A DNA stretch of 64,000 bases from an uncultured Acidimicrobiales bacterium (GCA_938041035.1 CALHYX010000001.1:1-64000), one strand, 5' to 3'; numbered from the stretch's first letter, positions 1 to 9,346 are shown. Notes: generated by a model not told the origin, from the letters alone. Made by a program: numbers and translations.

Positions 1-800
1 CGGGCGAGCGCGATCATCTCATCGTCGGCCAGGTCGCCTTCGAGGCGTAGTTCGAGTCCGTCCGCCACCCACAGGACGACGGTCCCGGCGCGCAGGGTGC
101 GCCCCGGGGTCACCAGGACGTGCTCGCCGCTGAGCAGGTAGGCATCGTCGCCCAGGTCGTCGACCGGATCGATCGAGCCGCTTCCCAAACCCTGCTTGGT
201 TACCGGTGCCTCGTCGGGGGCGTCGGGCCGGACCCACAGGGTGAGGTCGTCGTCTGCGAACAGGATGAGCACGCCGCCTTCGGGAGGCGAACCGATCGCC
301 CGCACCTCGCGGCCGGGGATTTCCGGGATTGGTCGACCCAGCACCTCCACGGCTTCGGAACGGTCGAGCTCCAGGGCTTCGTCGCCGAGGTTGTTGTCGT
401 TCCTCGGTGGATCTTCCGCGGTATCGATCGGTTCGTCCGCGGCGTCGGCAGAGTCGAACGGGCCCGAGGCCGCTTCGCTCACGGGAGGGTCGGGGACGAT
501 CTGGGTGTTGCCGATGCCGAACCAGTCGGCGATGGCCTCGCGAGCGGGCGTGACGGCCAGCACCGAACCGGCGACGACCACGGCGATCACCGCAGCCGCC
601 ACCCGCCACCCGAGGCCGGCGGTCCGCCTCGCCGGCGCCAAGACGGGAGAATCGACGGGAGAGACGGCGGGGGAGTCGGCGAACCGCTCGCGAAGCGCCT
701 CTTCGTCGAACGTCGGCTCGCCGAAGTCGAGCGCGTCGCCCACCTCGGCCAGCAGCCCGTCGAGGCGGTCGTCGAGCATGTCGTCGGTCCACCGGGTCAT
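1..800 (-). CDS. Anti-sigma-factor-like single-pass membrane protein (3' end outside window)
   Basis: This frame is open from an ATG at 800 to the left edge, so the C-terminus is missing. The start overlaps the stop of the upstream ECF sigma gene as ATGA. About 60 acidic cytoplasmic residues come first, then one hydrophobic segment at about residues 64-83, then an extracellular part beginning with REAIADWFGIG. That last pattern is common in actinobacterial membrane proteins paired with ECF factors. I see no zinc-finger HxxxCxxC motif, so the anti-sigma role is inferred from gene coupling and topology, not from a catalytic or binding motif. The likely role is to hold the neighbouring sigma factor at the membrane until a signal arrives. 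Confidence 0.7.
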   Translation of the reverse strand, partial: MTRWTDDMLDDRLDGLLAEVGDALDFGEPTFDEEALRERFADSPAVSPVDSPVLAPARRTAGLGWRVAAAVIAVVVAGSVLAVTPAREAIADWFGIGNTQIVPDPPVSEAASGPFDSADAADEPIDTAEDPPRNDNNLGDEALELDRSEAVEVLGRPIPEIPGREVRAIGSPPEGGVLILFADDDLTLWVRPDAPDEAPVTKQGLGSGSIDPVDDLGDDAYLLSGEHVLVTPGRTLRAGTVVLWVADGLELRLEGDLADDEMIALA

Positions 801-1408
801 CGATCGCCCTCCTCGAAGGGGTCGGAGTATTCGCCCGACACGTTTGTATCGTCCGGCGCCAGCAAGGCGGCTCGAAGCCGCCCGGTCGCTCGGGACAACC
901 GCGACTTGACCGTGCCCCGGGCGCAATCCATCACGGAGGCCATCGCCGCTTCATCGAGCCCTTCAAAGTGGCGCAATGCCAGGACCAGGCGGTCGTCTGG
1001 GCCGAGCCGATTCAACGCGTCCAGTACCTCGCGGTGCTCCTCGCCGAGTACGACGAGATCGAGCGGGTCGCCGCTGCTCGGGCTACCTTGCGCGCGGGCG
1101 CGCAGTTCCATGGCTGCCCGACGACCTCGGCTGCGGTGGCGGTTCTTTGCGGTGTTCGCCACCACCTTGAGGAACCATGGTTTGAACGGCGCACCGGCCT
1201 CGAACGTCTCCAGTCGTTGCCAGCTGCGAAGCGCGGCATCCTGCATTACGTCGTCGACTCCGTCCTGGCTACCGAGAATCACCGTGGCGACGCGTCGCGC
1301 CGCAGCCTCGTGCGCTCGCAGGAGCGCAGCGAAGGCTCCGGCGTCGCCCTTGAGGGCTCGCCGCAACGTCAGCTCATCGACTGGTTCGATGTCTCGTGGT
1401 CCGATCAC
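797..1408 (-). CDS. ECF-type RNA polymerase sigma factor
   Basis: This is a 203-residue sigma-70 family protein with only regions 2 and 4, the usual ECF size. Region 2 lies at about residues 20-85 and includes the segment VDDVMQDAALRSW, which contacts core polymerase and the -10 element. Region 4 lies at about 125-190, with a helix-turn-helix ending GTVKSRLSRA that would read the -35 element. Translation starts at GTG 1408. The gene is translationally coupled to the membrane protein that follows, an arrangement typical of a sigma/anti-sigma pair. The regulon and inducing signal cannot be read from this sequence. Confidence 0.93.
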   Translation of the reverse strand: MIGPRDIEPVDELTLRRALKGDAGAFAALLRAHEAAARRVATVILGSQDGVDDVMQDAALRSWQRLETFEAGAPFKPWFLKVVANTAKNRHRSRGRRAAMELRARAQGSPSSGDPLDLVVLGEEHREVLDALNRLGPDDRLVLALRHFEGLDEAAMASVMDCARGTVKSRLSRATGRLRAALLAPDDTNVSGEYSDPFEEGDR

Positions 1409-1480
1409 CCCGTCCTACACCGCGACGGGCGGTCGGGTTCCCCAATCGAAAAAGAAGTCGGGCCGAGGTACCACTCGGCC

Positions 1481-1486
1481 TAGCAT
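1481..1486 (+). promoter_or_regulatory. Putative -10 box (TAGCAT) of a leaderless transcript
   Basis: TAGCAT fits the actinobacterial TANNNT -10 consensus. It ends 6 nt before the GTG at 1493 and no Shine-Dalgarno lies between, so transcription would begin at or next to the start codon. Confidence 0.45.
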
Positions 1487-1492
1487 TGCCAG

Positions 1493-1987
1493 GTGAGCGA
1501 CACCGACTGGACCATTATCGCCGGGCTGGCGATGCTGATCGGTCTCATCACCACCTTTGTGCCGGTGGTCCCCGGTCTCGTGGTCATCTGGGTCTCGGCG
1601 CTGATCTACGGTTTTGCCGTCGGGTTCGGCACGATCGGTATCGTCTCGATGTTCGTCCTGACGGGGCTGGTGATAGCGAGCGTGCTCTTCAGCCTCATCG
1701 TCCCCAAGAAGATGTCGGAGGATCACGGGTCGTCGCGGGCGGCTCAGTGGGGCGGCCTGGTCGGCGCGGTCATCGGCTTCTTCGTGATCCCCGTCGTCGG
1801 TCTGATCATCGGTGCGTTGATCGGCGTCATGGCCGTGGAACTTTCCGTGCACAAGGACTGGGGTGTCGCCTGGACCTCGACGAAAGGTCTGGCCAAAGGC
1901 TTCGGAGTGAGTGCGCTGATCGACATCGGCCTCGGGACCGCCATGGTGGTGGTGTGGGCGTTTTGGGCCCTCACCGTCCTGTCGTGA
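1493..1987 (+). CDS. DUF456-family membrane protein
   Basis: This 164-residue protein is almost entirely hydrophobic, with about four to five membrane segments. It has the Gly- and Pro-rich first hairpin (TFVPVVPGLVVIW) and the later glycine-zipper-like run (VGAVIGFFVIPVVGLIIGALIG) partly visible at residues 85-110, both typical of DUF456 proteins. No biochemical role is established for that family. The GTG start is supported by a -10 box 6 nt upstream and by the absence of an earlier start that fits. The next gene begins 3 nt after its stop, so the two are probably co-transcribed. Confidence 0.8.
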   Translation: MSDTDWTIIAGLAMLIGLITTFVPVVPGLVVIWVSALIYGFAVGFGTIGIVSMFVLTGLVIASVLFSLIVPKKMSEDHGSSRAAQWGGLVGAVIGFFVIPVVGLIIGALIGVMAVELSVHKDWGVAWTSTKGLAKGFGVSALIDIGLGTAMVVVWAFWALTVLS

Positions 1988-1990
1988 TGC

Positions 1991-2653
1991 GTGGCTGACC
2001 CCGTCGAGGCGCCGTGGCGGCCCGTCGCCGGCTTTCGCGTCCTGCGTTTGCGACAGCCGCTGGGGCGGCGCCTGGCCCAGCTGTTGCCCGGACTGGTGCT
2101 GTTTGGCGTGGCCCTCGCCCTGGGGGTCGAAGGCATGCTCGGGGTCAACCCGTGGACGGTCTTTCACGGCGGGGCGGCGGACAAGCTCGGACTCAGCATC
2201 GGGACCCTGGTTATCCTGACCGGCCTTGTGCTCCTCGCCTTGTCGTGGCTACTTCACGAACCGATCGGGCTCGGCACGTTGCTCAACGTTGTCGTCATCG
2301 GCCCGGCGATGGACCTGACGCTGTGGATCATCCCCGATCTCGAGTCGATCGGCTGGCGTTTGGCGGCACTGGGTGTCGCTCCGGCACTGCTGGGCCTCGC
2401 CTCGGGGCTCTACATCGGCGCCGGTTTGGGGCCCGGGCCCCGCGACGGGCTGATGACCGCCCTCGAACGGCGCGGACTGCCGGTATGGGCGGCCCGGACT
2501 GCCATCGAGGTCTCGGCGCTCACGCTCGGCTGGTTCATGGGCGGGGATGTGGGCGTGGGCACCCTGTGGTTCGCGCTGACCGTCGGCTGGTGGGTGCAAC
2601 GATTCCTCGCCCGGCTGCGCATCGACTCCGATCGATCCGACAAAGGTGACTAA
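1991..2653 (+). CDS. YczE/YitT-like integral membrane protein
   Basis: This 220-residue polytopic protein has about five membrane segments. Features of the YczE/YyaS/YitT-type family include an early NPWTVFH motif after the first helix and a [10 protein letters not shown] segment near residue 150, where the family usually has a conserved PRDGLM-like loop. Proteins of this type are uncharacterised or linked to peptide export in Bacillus. The start is GTG 1991, 3 nt after the DUF456 gene, so the pair looks like one operon. The substrate is unknown. Confidence 0.75.
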   Translation: MADPVEAPWRPVAGFRVLRLRQPLGRRLAQLLPGLVLFGVALALGVEGMLGVNPWTVFHGGAADKLGLSIGTLVILTGLVLLALSWLLHEPIGLGTLLNVVVIGPAMDLTLWIIPDLESIGWRLAALGVAPALLGLASGLYIGAGLGPGPRDGLMTALERRGLPVWAARTAIEVSALTLGWFMGGDVGVGTLWFALTVGWWVQRFLARLRIDSDRSDKGD

Positions 2654-2813
2654 AGGCACCCCACCCATGTGACCGATGACCGTCGGGAAACGGTTCCCCG
2701 CAGGCAGCGAGTGCCTTACCGTAAGCCGCTGGAGCACGACGTCCCAGCCCTGCGGTTGCGGTGAACGCCCAACCTGCCATCCATCCCCCGAATCCCCCCG
2801 GAGCACGGCTGCA

Positions 2814-4346
2814 ATGTCCCCCGAAACCGCCCAGGCGACGCGCCCGCACGAGCGCGGTTTCGCCGCGCGGATGCGCGGGGAGTGGCTCGGTAATCCCAAG
2901 GCCGACCTGCTCTCGGGTCTCGTGGTTGCCCTCGCCCTGATCCCGGAGGCGATCTCGTTCTCGATCATCGCCGGCGTCGACCCCAAGGTCGGCCTGTATG
3001 CATCGTTCTCGATCGCCATCATCATCTCCCTGGCCGGAGGCCGATCGGGCATGATCTCGGCCGCGACCGGGGCCATGGCCCTCGTCCTGGTGCCGCTCGT
3101 CGAGGAACATGGCGTCGCCTACCTGTTCGCCGCCACCGTGCTCGCCGGCATCCTGCAGGTCGGCTTCGGCTACCTCGGTGTCGGCGGACTGATGCGCTTC
3201 GTGCCCCGCACCGTGATGGTCGGCTTCGTGAACGCGCTCGCCATCTTGATCTTCCTCGCCCAGGTTCCGCACATCTTCTTGTCCGACGACGTCAACGCCG
3301 ACCGCCTCCCCCTCAACCTCGCCTTCATCGCCATTGGCCTGGCGATCATCTACGGGTTGCCCCGCATCACCAAGGTCATCCCGTCGCCGTTGGTCGCGAT
3401 CGTGGTTCTCGCCGGGGCGGCGATGACCTGGAAGCTCGACCTTCCCACCGTGGGCGACATGGGCGAACTGCCGTCGGCCCTGCCGCTCCTGAGCCTGCCG
3501 GACGTGCCGTTCACCCTCGAATCGCTCCGCATCATCTTGCCGTTCTCCATCACGCTGGCGTTGGTCGGTCTGCTCGAGTCCCTGCTCACGGCCCAACTGC
3601 TCGACGACCTCACCGACACGCCGTCGGACAAGAACCGGGAATCGCGCGGTCAGGGTGTCGCCAACATCTTCACCGGTTTCTTCGGCGGCATGGCCGGTTG
3701 CGCCATGATCGGCCAGTCGATGATCAACTACCGCACCGGTGGCCGCACCCGGTTGTCCACGCTCGCCTCCGGCGTGTTCCTGCTCATCCTCGTGCTCGGC
3801 CTCGGGGACCTGGTCGCCCGTATCCCGATGGCGGCCCTGGTCGCGGTGATGATCATGGTGTCGATCGGCACCTTCAACTGGCACAGCATCAAGGTGCCGA
3901 CACTGCGCACCACCCCGCTGACCGAGACCGCGGTGATGGTCGTCACCGTCGGCATCGTCGTCATCACCCACAACCTGGCCTACGGGGTCTTCGCGGGCGT
4001 CATGCTCGCCGCCGTGTTCTTCACCCGACACGTGTCCGACCTGGTCAAGGTCACCAGCGTGGTCGACCCGGACAACGTCGAGCGCCTGTACGCCGTCAGC
4101 GGCGAGCTGTTCTTTGCCTCCACCAACGACCTGGTCAACTCCTTCGACTACGACGCGGTGGAGGTCAAGCGGGTCGAGATCGACCTGAGCAACGCCCGAA
4201 TCTGGGACACCTCAGCTGTCGCGGCCCTCGACAACGTCGTCGCCCGATTCGCCCAGCGGGGCATCACGGCGGAGCTGATGGACCTCAATCCGCACGCCGA
4301 ACGGCTCCACGCCAATACCAGCGGCCAACTCGGCGCTGACCACTAG
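2814..4346 (+). CDS. SulP-family anion transporter with C-terminal STAS domain
   Basis: This is a 510-residue SLC26/SulP carrier. The first transmembrane segments carry the motif [18 protein letters not shown], typical of SulP proteins, and about ten further membrane segments follow. The C-terminal 100 residues form a STAS domain with the DTSAVAALD segment. SulP carriers move sulfate, bicarbonate or other anions across the cytoplasmic membrane; the substrate here is not determined. I chose ATG 2814, because the open frame upstream of it to 2676 encodes low-complexity sequence with no transmembrane character. A sulfotransferase-like gene follows downstream, which makes sulfate a reasonable guess. 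Confidence 0.88.
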   Translation: MSPETAQATRPHERGFAARMRGEWLGNPKADLLSGLVVALALIPEAISFSIIAGVDPKVGLYASFSIAIIISLAGGRSGMISAATGAMALVLVPLVEEHGVAYLFAATVLAGILQVGFGYLGVGGLMRFVPRTVMVGFVNALAILIFLAQVPHIFLSDDVNADRLPLNLAFIAIGLAIIYGLPRITKVIPSPLVAIVVLAGAAMTWKLDLPTVGDMGELPSALPLLSLPDVPFTLESLRIILPFSITLALVGLLESLLTAQLLDDLTDTPSDKNRESRGQGVANIFTGFFGGMAGCAMIGQSMINYRTGGRTRLSTLASGVFLLILVLGLGDLVARIPMAALVAVMIMVSIGTFNWHSIKVPTLRTTPLTETAVMVVTVGIVVITHNLAYGVFAGVMLAAVFFTRHVSDLVKVTSVVDPDNVERLYAVSGELFFASTNDLVNSFDYDAVEVKRVEIDLSNARIWDTSAVAALDNVVARFAQRGITAELMDLNPHAERLHANTSGQLGADH

Positions 4347-4378
4347 GCCGTCGCCTGGGAGATCGGCGAGTGCTGGGT

Positions 4379-4384
4379 TACTCT
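4379..4384 (+). promoter_or_regulatory. Putative -10 box (TACTCT) of a leaderless transcript
   Basis: TACTCT ends 7 nt before the GTG at 4392 and no Shine-Dalgarno is present. The spacing matches other putative leaderless genes in this window. Confidence 0.45.
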
Positions 4385-4391
4385 CGCGCGT

Positions 4392-5147
4392 GTGATCCTC
4401 GGTCCAAAGGGAACGTACCTCTTCGTCGAGATTCCCCACACGGCGACGACGGCTATCGCGGCTGAACTGGTCGATCATTACGGGGGGACCTCGATCCTCA
4501 GCAAACACACCACTGCGTTTGAGTTCAACCGCAGCGGGGTGAAGCTCGCCCCCGGGGCGCCGATCGTCGCGAGTATCCGCGACCCGTTCGACTTCGTGTT
4601 CACCTTCTACACCAAACTGCGCACGGGCCACGATGGCTTCCTCGACAGTCCGGCAGCGCAGGTGTCCGCCGGTGGTCACGTGACCCCCCGGATGCGGAAG
4701 ATGCGTCGGCGGATCGTTTCGGGGTCGCTGAGTTACTCTGAATTCCTGCTGCGCTCGTACCGGTGGCCCTACGACGCCTACGGAGGACCGAGTCTTGATC
4801 AATTCGACATCGTCATGCGCTTTGAGAATCTGCAGGCTGACTTCTCCGCCATGCTCGCCGAGCTGCGACTCGAGCAGTTGCGACCGTTGCCGAAGAAGAA
4901 CCAGTCCAATCGCGGTGAGCTCAATCTCCAGGCCGAATTCGGCGGCGACGATCGCCAGAAGGCCTCGAACATTCTCGGACCGTTGGCCCTGGAGTGGGGC
5001 TACTCGATGCCCGACGGGTTTCCGGAGCCGACCGCGTTCTCGGTGAAGACCTTCAGCGGTATTCGTGAGTTGCGCCGTCGCTCGGAGTGGGACAACCCCG
5101 CGCTCGGGGCGGCCGTACGCAAGGCCCGTTCGGGCCTCGTCGCCTGA
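4392..5147 (+). CDS. Sulfotransferase-like protein
   Basis: This 251-residue protein resembles PAPS-dependent sulfotransferases of the carbohydrate type. The N-terminal segment FVEIPHTATTAIAAEL sits where the family has its 5'-phosphosulfate loop (K-x-x-S/T-x-T), although the usual lysine is replaced by histidine. The segment VASIRDPFDFVFTFY at about residues 58-72 matches the 3'-phosphate site (R-D-P). It would transfer sulfate to a glycan in the cytoplasm. The neighbours are a SulP carrier upstream and a polysaccharide polymerase downstream, consistent with a sulfated surface polymer. Activity is uncertain because of the altered PAPS loop. Confidence 0.65.
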   Translation: MILGPKGTYLFVEIPHTATTAIAAELVDHYGGTSILSKHTTAFEFNRSGVKLAPGAPIVASIRDPFDFVFTFYTKLRTGHDGFLDSPAAQVSAGGHVTPRMRKMRRRIVSGSLSYSEFLLRSYRWPYDAYGGPSLDQFDIVMRFENLQADFSAMLAELRLEQLRPLPKKNQSNRGELNLQAEFGGDDRQKASNILGPLALEWGYSMPDGFPEPTAFSVKTFSGIRELRRRSEWDNPALGAAVRKARSGLVA

Positions 5148-5148
5148 C

Positions 5149-6648
5149 GTGTCGGGCACGCTGCGGGCGGTGCGCCGCGAGCTGTCGGTCATCTTCCCCA
5201 TCTTTGCGATCGCGGTCGCAGCCGGCGTAGCCATCTCGTTTGGCAACCTGGTCGCCGCCGGCGCTATCTCGCTACCGGCGGTCGTCGAGCTCTTCCGCGC
5301 CGCCCATCGGCGCAGTCCGGTGGGTCTGCTCGCGTTCGTCTGGGGCTTCAACGTCCTACAGACCACCTTCGTCTACCTGGCCGGCGGTGCCCTCGGACAA
5401 CTGCTCGGTTTCACCGACGAGGGCTTCGTGCTCGCACTGGGCGTCGTCATGATCCTCGAACGCACACCGATCAGCCGTCCTATCGCCGTCGCCGCCGGGT
5501 TTGGCGGCGGCATCTACGTCTTCGCCGGAGTGGTCGGCGCCGTGCTCGACTCCGCGCCAGCATTGCCCATGGTGCTGGGGACATTCGCGGCGCTGAAATT
5601 CTGGATTCTGCTGCTGTACGCCGGCACCATTCACTGGCGGACCGAGCTGCCCCGTTTCGAGCGGGTCGTTCAGGTGCTGTTCCTGTACATCGTGGCGATC
5701 GCGGCGCTGAACCTGGGCCTGCCGTCGGTCCACGATGCCATCTTCAACTTCCCCTCCGATGAACTCGAACGGGTTGGGCGGGAATCGATTCGGGGACCGT
5801 TCACCCGCCCGAACTTCCTCGCCCACGTGGCGGTGTTCACCGGTCTGTTCTGGCTCGGGCGGCTACTGAACGGCGACAAGGCCCGCTACCTGGCGATGTT
5901 CGTCGCGGCGCTGGCGATGTGCCTCTTGACCTTCCGGCTCAAGGTGGCGATGGAGATCGCTGCGGTGTCGCTCGCGGTGGCGGCCGTGTCCGGTCGGATC
6001 TTTCTCCAACGCCTCGCCATCCCGCTCCTCGCCGGTCTCGCCGTCGTGGTCTTGTTCGTGCCGGCCTTCGTCGATGCCATCGACCAACAGGTCGGGCGGT
6101 TTGTCTTCGACGAGGAGTACAACTCGCGCGACGTGCTGTACGACACGTCGGCCGCGATCGCCTCGGACCACGCACCCTTCGGTGTGGGGTTCGGTCGATT
6201 CGGGAGCGGTCCGTCCAAGAACTACTACTCGTCGGTGTATCGCGAATACGGCATCCACAACGCTCCGGGTATTCGGGAGGACCGCGGCGCCCAAACCGTG
6301 CAGGACGCCGCGTGGGCCACCATCTTTGGCGAGGCCGGGTACCTCGGTCTGGTTCCCTACGCGGCGGCGATCATCTACCTGCTCTACCGTTCATTCCTGG
6401 CCGCAAAGGCCAATCAGGGTCGGTCCTGGGCGGTGTTGTTCGGCTGGATCGCGGCTGTTGCCGTCATAACCGAGTCGTCGGGAACGCTGACCTTTTTCAG
6501 TTCGATGATGGCTACCAACCTTGCCGTGGCGTTTGCCGTGGCGTTGAGCGAATCGGATCCCCCTCCGGCCCCGGCGCCCCAGCCAATGGTGCGCCACGGG
6601 TTCTCGGCGGGACGACACCGCTCGCTTCGCCGCGCCGCGACGCGCTAG
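5149..6648 (+). CDS. O-antigen ligase/Wzy-like polysaccharide polymerase
   Basis: This polytopic protein of about 499 residues has around ten to twelve membrane segments. A large extracytoplasmic loop at residues 330-400 (SRDVLYDTSAAIASDHAPFG and on to the GIHNAP motif) resembles the conserved loop of the O-antigen ligase/Wzy family, where the sequence G-x-G-F-G-x-F recurs. Such enzymes join oligosaccharide units outside the membrane. I chose GTG 5149, one base after the previous stop; an earlier start would overlap the sulfotransferase gene. The Wzz-like gene lies downstream in convergent orientation, with the two stop codons overlapping. Confidence 0.75.
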   Translation: MSGTLRAVRRELSVIFPIFAIAVAAGVAISFGNLVAAGAISLPAVVELFRAAHRRSPVGLLAFVWGFNVLQTTFVYLAGGALGQLLGFTDEGFVLALGVVMILERTPISRPIAVAAGFGGGIYVFAGVVGAVLDSAPALPMVLGTFAALKFWILLLYAGTIHWRTELPRFERVVQVLFLYIVAIAALNLGLPSVHDAIFNFPSDELERVGRESIRGPFTRPNFLAHVAVFTGLFWLGRLLNGDKARYLAMFVAALAMCLLTFRLKVAMEIAAVSLAVAAVSGRIFLQRLAIPLLAGLAVVVLFVPAFVDAIDQQVGRFVFDEEYNSRDVLYDTSAAIASDHAPFGVGFGRFGSGPSKNYYSSVYREYGIHNAPGIREDRGAQTVQDAAWATIFGEAGYLGLVPYAAAIIYLLYRSFLAAKANQGRSWAVLFGWIAAVAVITESSGTLTFFSSMMATNLAVAFAVALSESDPPPAPAPQPMVRHGFSAGRHRSLRRAATR

Positions 6649-8366
6649 CGGCTGGAGGCTGTGAGATCGTCGCCGCGGTAACCGGGGGCCGCGTGGTCGT
6701 CGTTGTAGGCGGCGAAGCGGAACCGGCGCTGGCGCTGGGCCGGCTGGGCCCGGGCCCGGTTCAAAATGGCTCCCAGCACCACCGTGCCGGACTGATCCAG
6801 CAGGTCGAGCGACGCCTCGGTTTCGCGTCGCGTCGTTCGACCGGATCGGGCGACGAACACGGTGGCATCGCACTCCTGCCCCAGGATCAGCGCATCCGAG
6901 CTCAATTGGGTGGCGGGCCCGTCGAGCAGGACGATGTCGAACCGCTTTCGCGCGTCGGCCAGCAGGCTGCGCAGCGCCCGTTGATCGATCGCGTGCGATC
7001 GGTGGTGGGATCCGGCGGGAACCACGGTGAGGGATCGCCCCGGGCGCTGGAATCGCCGATCGGTGATGGTGACGTCGCCGGCAAGCACGTCGGTGAGGCC
7101 CTTGGCGCCGGCGCCGACATCGAATTGTTCACCCAGCGTCCCATGGGCGAAGTTGGCGTCGATCACCAGGACGTCATGGCCCATGTCCGAGAGGGTTGCG
7201 GCGAGTTGAGCGGTCGTGGTGGTCACGCCCGATGCGGAGTTGTGGCTCGTTACCTGGATGGTAGAGAGGCTGCGCAGGCGGGCGAGATAGTGCAGCGAGG
7301 TGGCGATGGAACGGTAGGCATCGGCGATGGGGTCAAGGTCCCGGCGACCGATCGGGTCGGCGGGGGAGGGGAGCGGCCACGCACGGGGGACGCGTCCCAG
7401 GGACAGAAGCCCGAGCTCTTCGAGGTCGGCTTCGGCCGCCATCCGGGGGTCGCTCAGGGTCTCGCGGGCAACGACCGCGGCGAAGGCGTACAGGAGGCCT
7501 GCGACGGTGGCCAACCCCAGATTGATCGGCAGGTTCGGCGTTGCCGGACTGCGCGGAATGCCGGTGCGATTGGTCACCGAGGCACCCGAGTCGGGCTGGA
7601 GTACGTTGCCCTCGTCCTCCAGGTGCCCTTCCAGGTCGGCGACCGCCCGCTGGAGCAAGCGGTCGATTCGATTTCGTTCGGGTTCAACGGAGATGCCCAA
7701 CAGTCGCCGCTGTTCGAGCAGGCGCTGTTGTTCCTCGATGTCGCTGCTGGCGGCTATCCGGTTGTCGATGTCGTTGAGCGGCTTGCTGACGACGAGAAGG
7801 TCCCCGAAGCGCTCGTTCACGCGCTCGGTCAGAAAATCGGTGCGATTTTCGAAGTCTCGAACGTCATCGGCGTGGCGCTCCTCGACATAGACGCTCGCTG
7901 CCAGGTTGGCGATCAACGAGGCGGTTCGGCCTTCTTCGGCCCGCACCCGGAACCGAATGTTGATCGGTTCCACCGCGTCGCGGTCACCGCCCGGCGGTTG
8001 CACCAAAGAGGCGGTCAGGTCGAACTCGGCATCGAAGTCGAGGGCGTCGCGCACCAGGTTTTCGAAGCGATCGCTGGCGACGAAGGCTCCCTCGCCACCG
8101 GCGTCGCGCAACACCAGGTTCGACGCTTCGCCCAGCCGGGGGAAGAGGGCATCGCTGTCGATGGTGCGGAACAGGACCTGGGATTCAGCCTGGTACACCG
8201 GAGTTTGCAGCTGCGTACCGACGAACGCGGCCAACACGACCGCGCCCCAGATCGCGGCCAAGAGCACCCAGCGGCGCCGGATCAGCTGTAGGTAGCTCCC
8301 GATCATGGTCGGGAAACTGATCAGCTCCTGGGCTGCGGCCCGAGCTGAACTGGCAACACCATCCAT
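6645..8366 (-). CDS. Wzz/BY-kinase-like polysaccharide chain-length protein with degenerate P-loop
   Basis: This protein of about 573 residues has an N-terminal Wzz domain (membrane segment at about residues 30-50, then coiled-coil-rich extracellular sequence, then a second membrane segment near residue 290). A cytoplasmic ParA/BY-kinase-like ATPase domain follows. The Walker A' (VLVIDANF) and Walker B (DIVLLDGPA) segments are present, but the P-loop reads SHNSASGVTTTTAQL, with valine at the position of the invariant lysine. The C-tail has only two scattered tyrosines. It probably controls polymer length together with the adjacent polymerase, but kinase activity is doubtful. The start ATG 8366 has GGAGG 3 nt upstream; ATG 8309 is an alternative. 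Confidence 0.8.
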   Translation of the reverse strand: MDGVASSARAAAQELISFPTMIGSYLQLIRRRWVLLAAIWGAVVLAAFVGTQLQTPVYQAESQVLFRTIDSDALFPRLGEASNLVLRDAGGEGAFVASDRFENLVRDALDFDAEFDLTASLVQPPGGDRDAVEPINIRFRVRAEEGRTASLIANLAASVYVEERHADDVRDFENRTDFLTERVNERFGDLLVVSKPLNDIDNRIAASSDIEEQQRLLEQRRLLGISVEPERNRIDRLLQRAVADLEGHLEDEGNVLQPDSGASVTNRTGIPRSPATPNLPINLGLATVAGLLYAFAAVVARETLSDPRMAAEADLEELGLLSLGRVPRAWPLPSPADPIGRRDLDPIADAYRSIATSLHYLARLRSLSTIQVTSHNSASGVTTTTAQLAATLSDMGHDVLVIDANFAHGTLGEQFDVGAGAKGLTDVLAGDVTITDRRFQRPGRSLTVVPAGSHHRSHAIDQRALRSLLADARKRFDIVLLDGPATQLSSDALILGQECDATVFVARSGRTTRRETEASLDLLDQSGTVVLGAILNRARAQPAQRQRRFRFAAYNDDHAAPGYRGDDLTASSR

Positions 8367-8505
8367 ACCCCTCCGACGGTACTGCCCCGACCGGGAGTGG
8401 GCGACTTCGCGAGCATCCGGGAGCGAGAGGGTGAAAATGAAGTAAACATGTTCGACCCTGGCGCGACGTGCGTCATCCCCCAGACAGGACAAAGGAACAC
8501 CACTC

Positions 8506-9195
8506 ATGGGCGTACGAGACTTCGCCAAAGATGCCGGAGCCAAGATCGGCATCGGCAAAAGCTCCAAACAGGAAAAGGCAGCCAAGGAAGCCAAGGCCAA
8601 GCGGGCCAAGCGGGTGCGCGAGGCGCAGGCCGCCCGGGCCAAGGCAAACCGCGACGCACAGCGCGCCGCCGCCCAGAAGAAGGCGGCTGCCGCCAAGGCC
8701 ACCAAGATCGCCGCCGATGCCAAGGATGCCGAGGCCAAAGAACGCGAGGCCGAGCGCAAGAAGGGCCTCGAGCTGGAGAAGTACGTGACCGGTCTTGGCC
8801 TGAAGGTAAGCGGTCTCGACGTGAAGTTCGACGACGGCGTCGCTTCGGTCAAGGGTGTCGTGGCCAACAAAGCCATGAAAGAAAAGGTCATCCTCGCGCT
8901 CGGCAACGTCCAGGGCGTGAAGCGGGTCAAGGACAGCCTTCGGACCCGGCCGGCGAAGAAGGGTGCCACCCCGGCGAGCGCGGCGGCGCGCAAAGCTGCC
9001 GCCACCCGCCGCAAGCAGGCCGGCGCCGCCCAGACCATGCACACGGTGAAGAAGGGCGACACGCTGTCGAAGCTGGCCGCGAAGTACCTCGGCGATGCCA
9101 AGCGCTATCCCGAGATTTTCAAGGCCAACCAGCCCATGCTCACCAATCCGGATCAGATCGACGTCGGTCAGGTCCTGCGAATCCCGAAGGCCTAG
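8506..9195 (+). CDS. BON and LysM domain protein
   Basis: This 229-residue protein has three parts. Residues 1-88 are a highly charged Lys/Ala-rich helix with likely coiled-coil character. Residues 90-145 form a BON domain (VSGLDVKFDDGVASVKGVV). Residues 178-228 form a LysM domain (HTVKKGDTLSKLAAKYLGDA ending QVLRIPKA). The same BON plus LysM architecture occurs in E. coli Kbp/YgaU, a cytoplasmic potassium-binding protein. There is no signal peptide, so a cytoplasmic location is likely despite the LysM domain. ATG 8506 has AGGAAC-type upstream sequence, and a strong terminator follows the gene. Confidence 0.85.
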   Translation: MGVRDFAKDAGAKIGIGKSSKQEKAAKEAKAKRAKRVREAQAARAKANRDAQRAAAQKKAAAAKATKIAADAKDAEAKEREAERKKGLELEKYVTGLGLKVSGLDVKFDDGVASVKGVVANKAMKEKVILALGNVQGVKRVKDSLRTRPAKKGATPASAAARKAAATRRKQAGAAQTMHTVKKGDTLSKLAAKYLGDAKRYPEIFKANQPMLTNPDQIDVGQVLRIPKA

Positions 9196-9236
9196 CTCTT
9201 CGACCGAACCTGCGGGTGAAGCCGCGAGTTTCGATG

Positions 9237-9284
9237 CCCCAGGTCACCCACTTTGGCGGGTTGACCTGGGGTTCGGTCGTTTTT
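9237..9284 (+). terminator. Rho-independent terminator after the BON-LysM gene
   Basis: A perfect 10-bp stem (CCCCAGGTCA at 9237-9246 with TGACCTGGGG at 9262-9271) is extended inward by CCC/GGG. Five T residues follow at 9280-9284. The hairpin lies about 40 nt after the stop at 9195. Confidence 0.8.
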
Positions 9285-9346
9285 GCGACTCGGGGTTTCT
9301 CGTTCCGTATGGTTAACTGCGGGTCGTGCGGGGCCGACGTATCGGT

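Noticed and set aside
2535-4031. A 498-codon minus-strand open frame inside the SulP gene
   Set aside because: The product is His/Gln/Asp/Arg low-complexity, the usual antisense mirror of a GC-rich gene; SulP is well supported on the plus strand.
5919-8291. A 790-codon plus-strand open frame over the polymerase end and the Wzz-like gene
   Set aside because: Its product is Gly/Arg-rich without domains, whereas the minus-strand frame has Wzz and ATPase motifs and a start with ribosome site.
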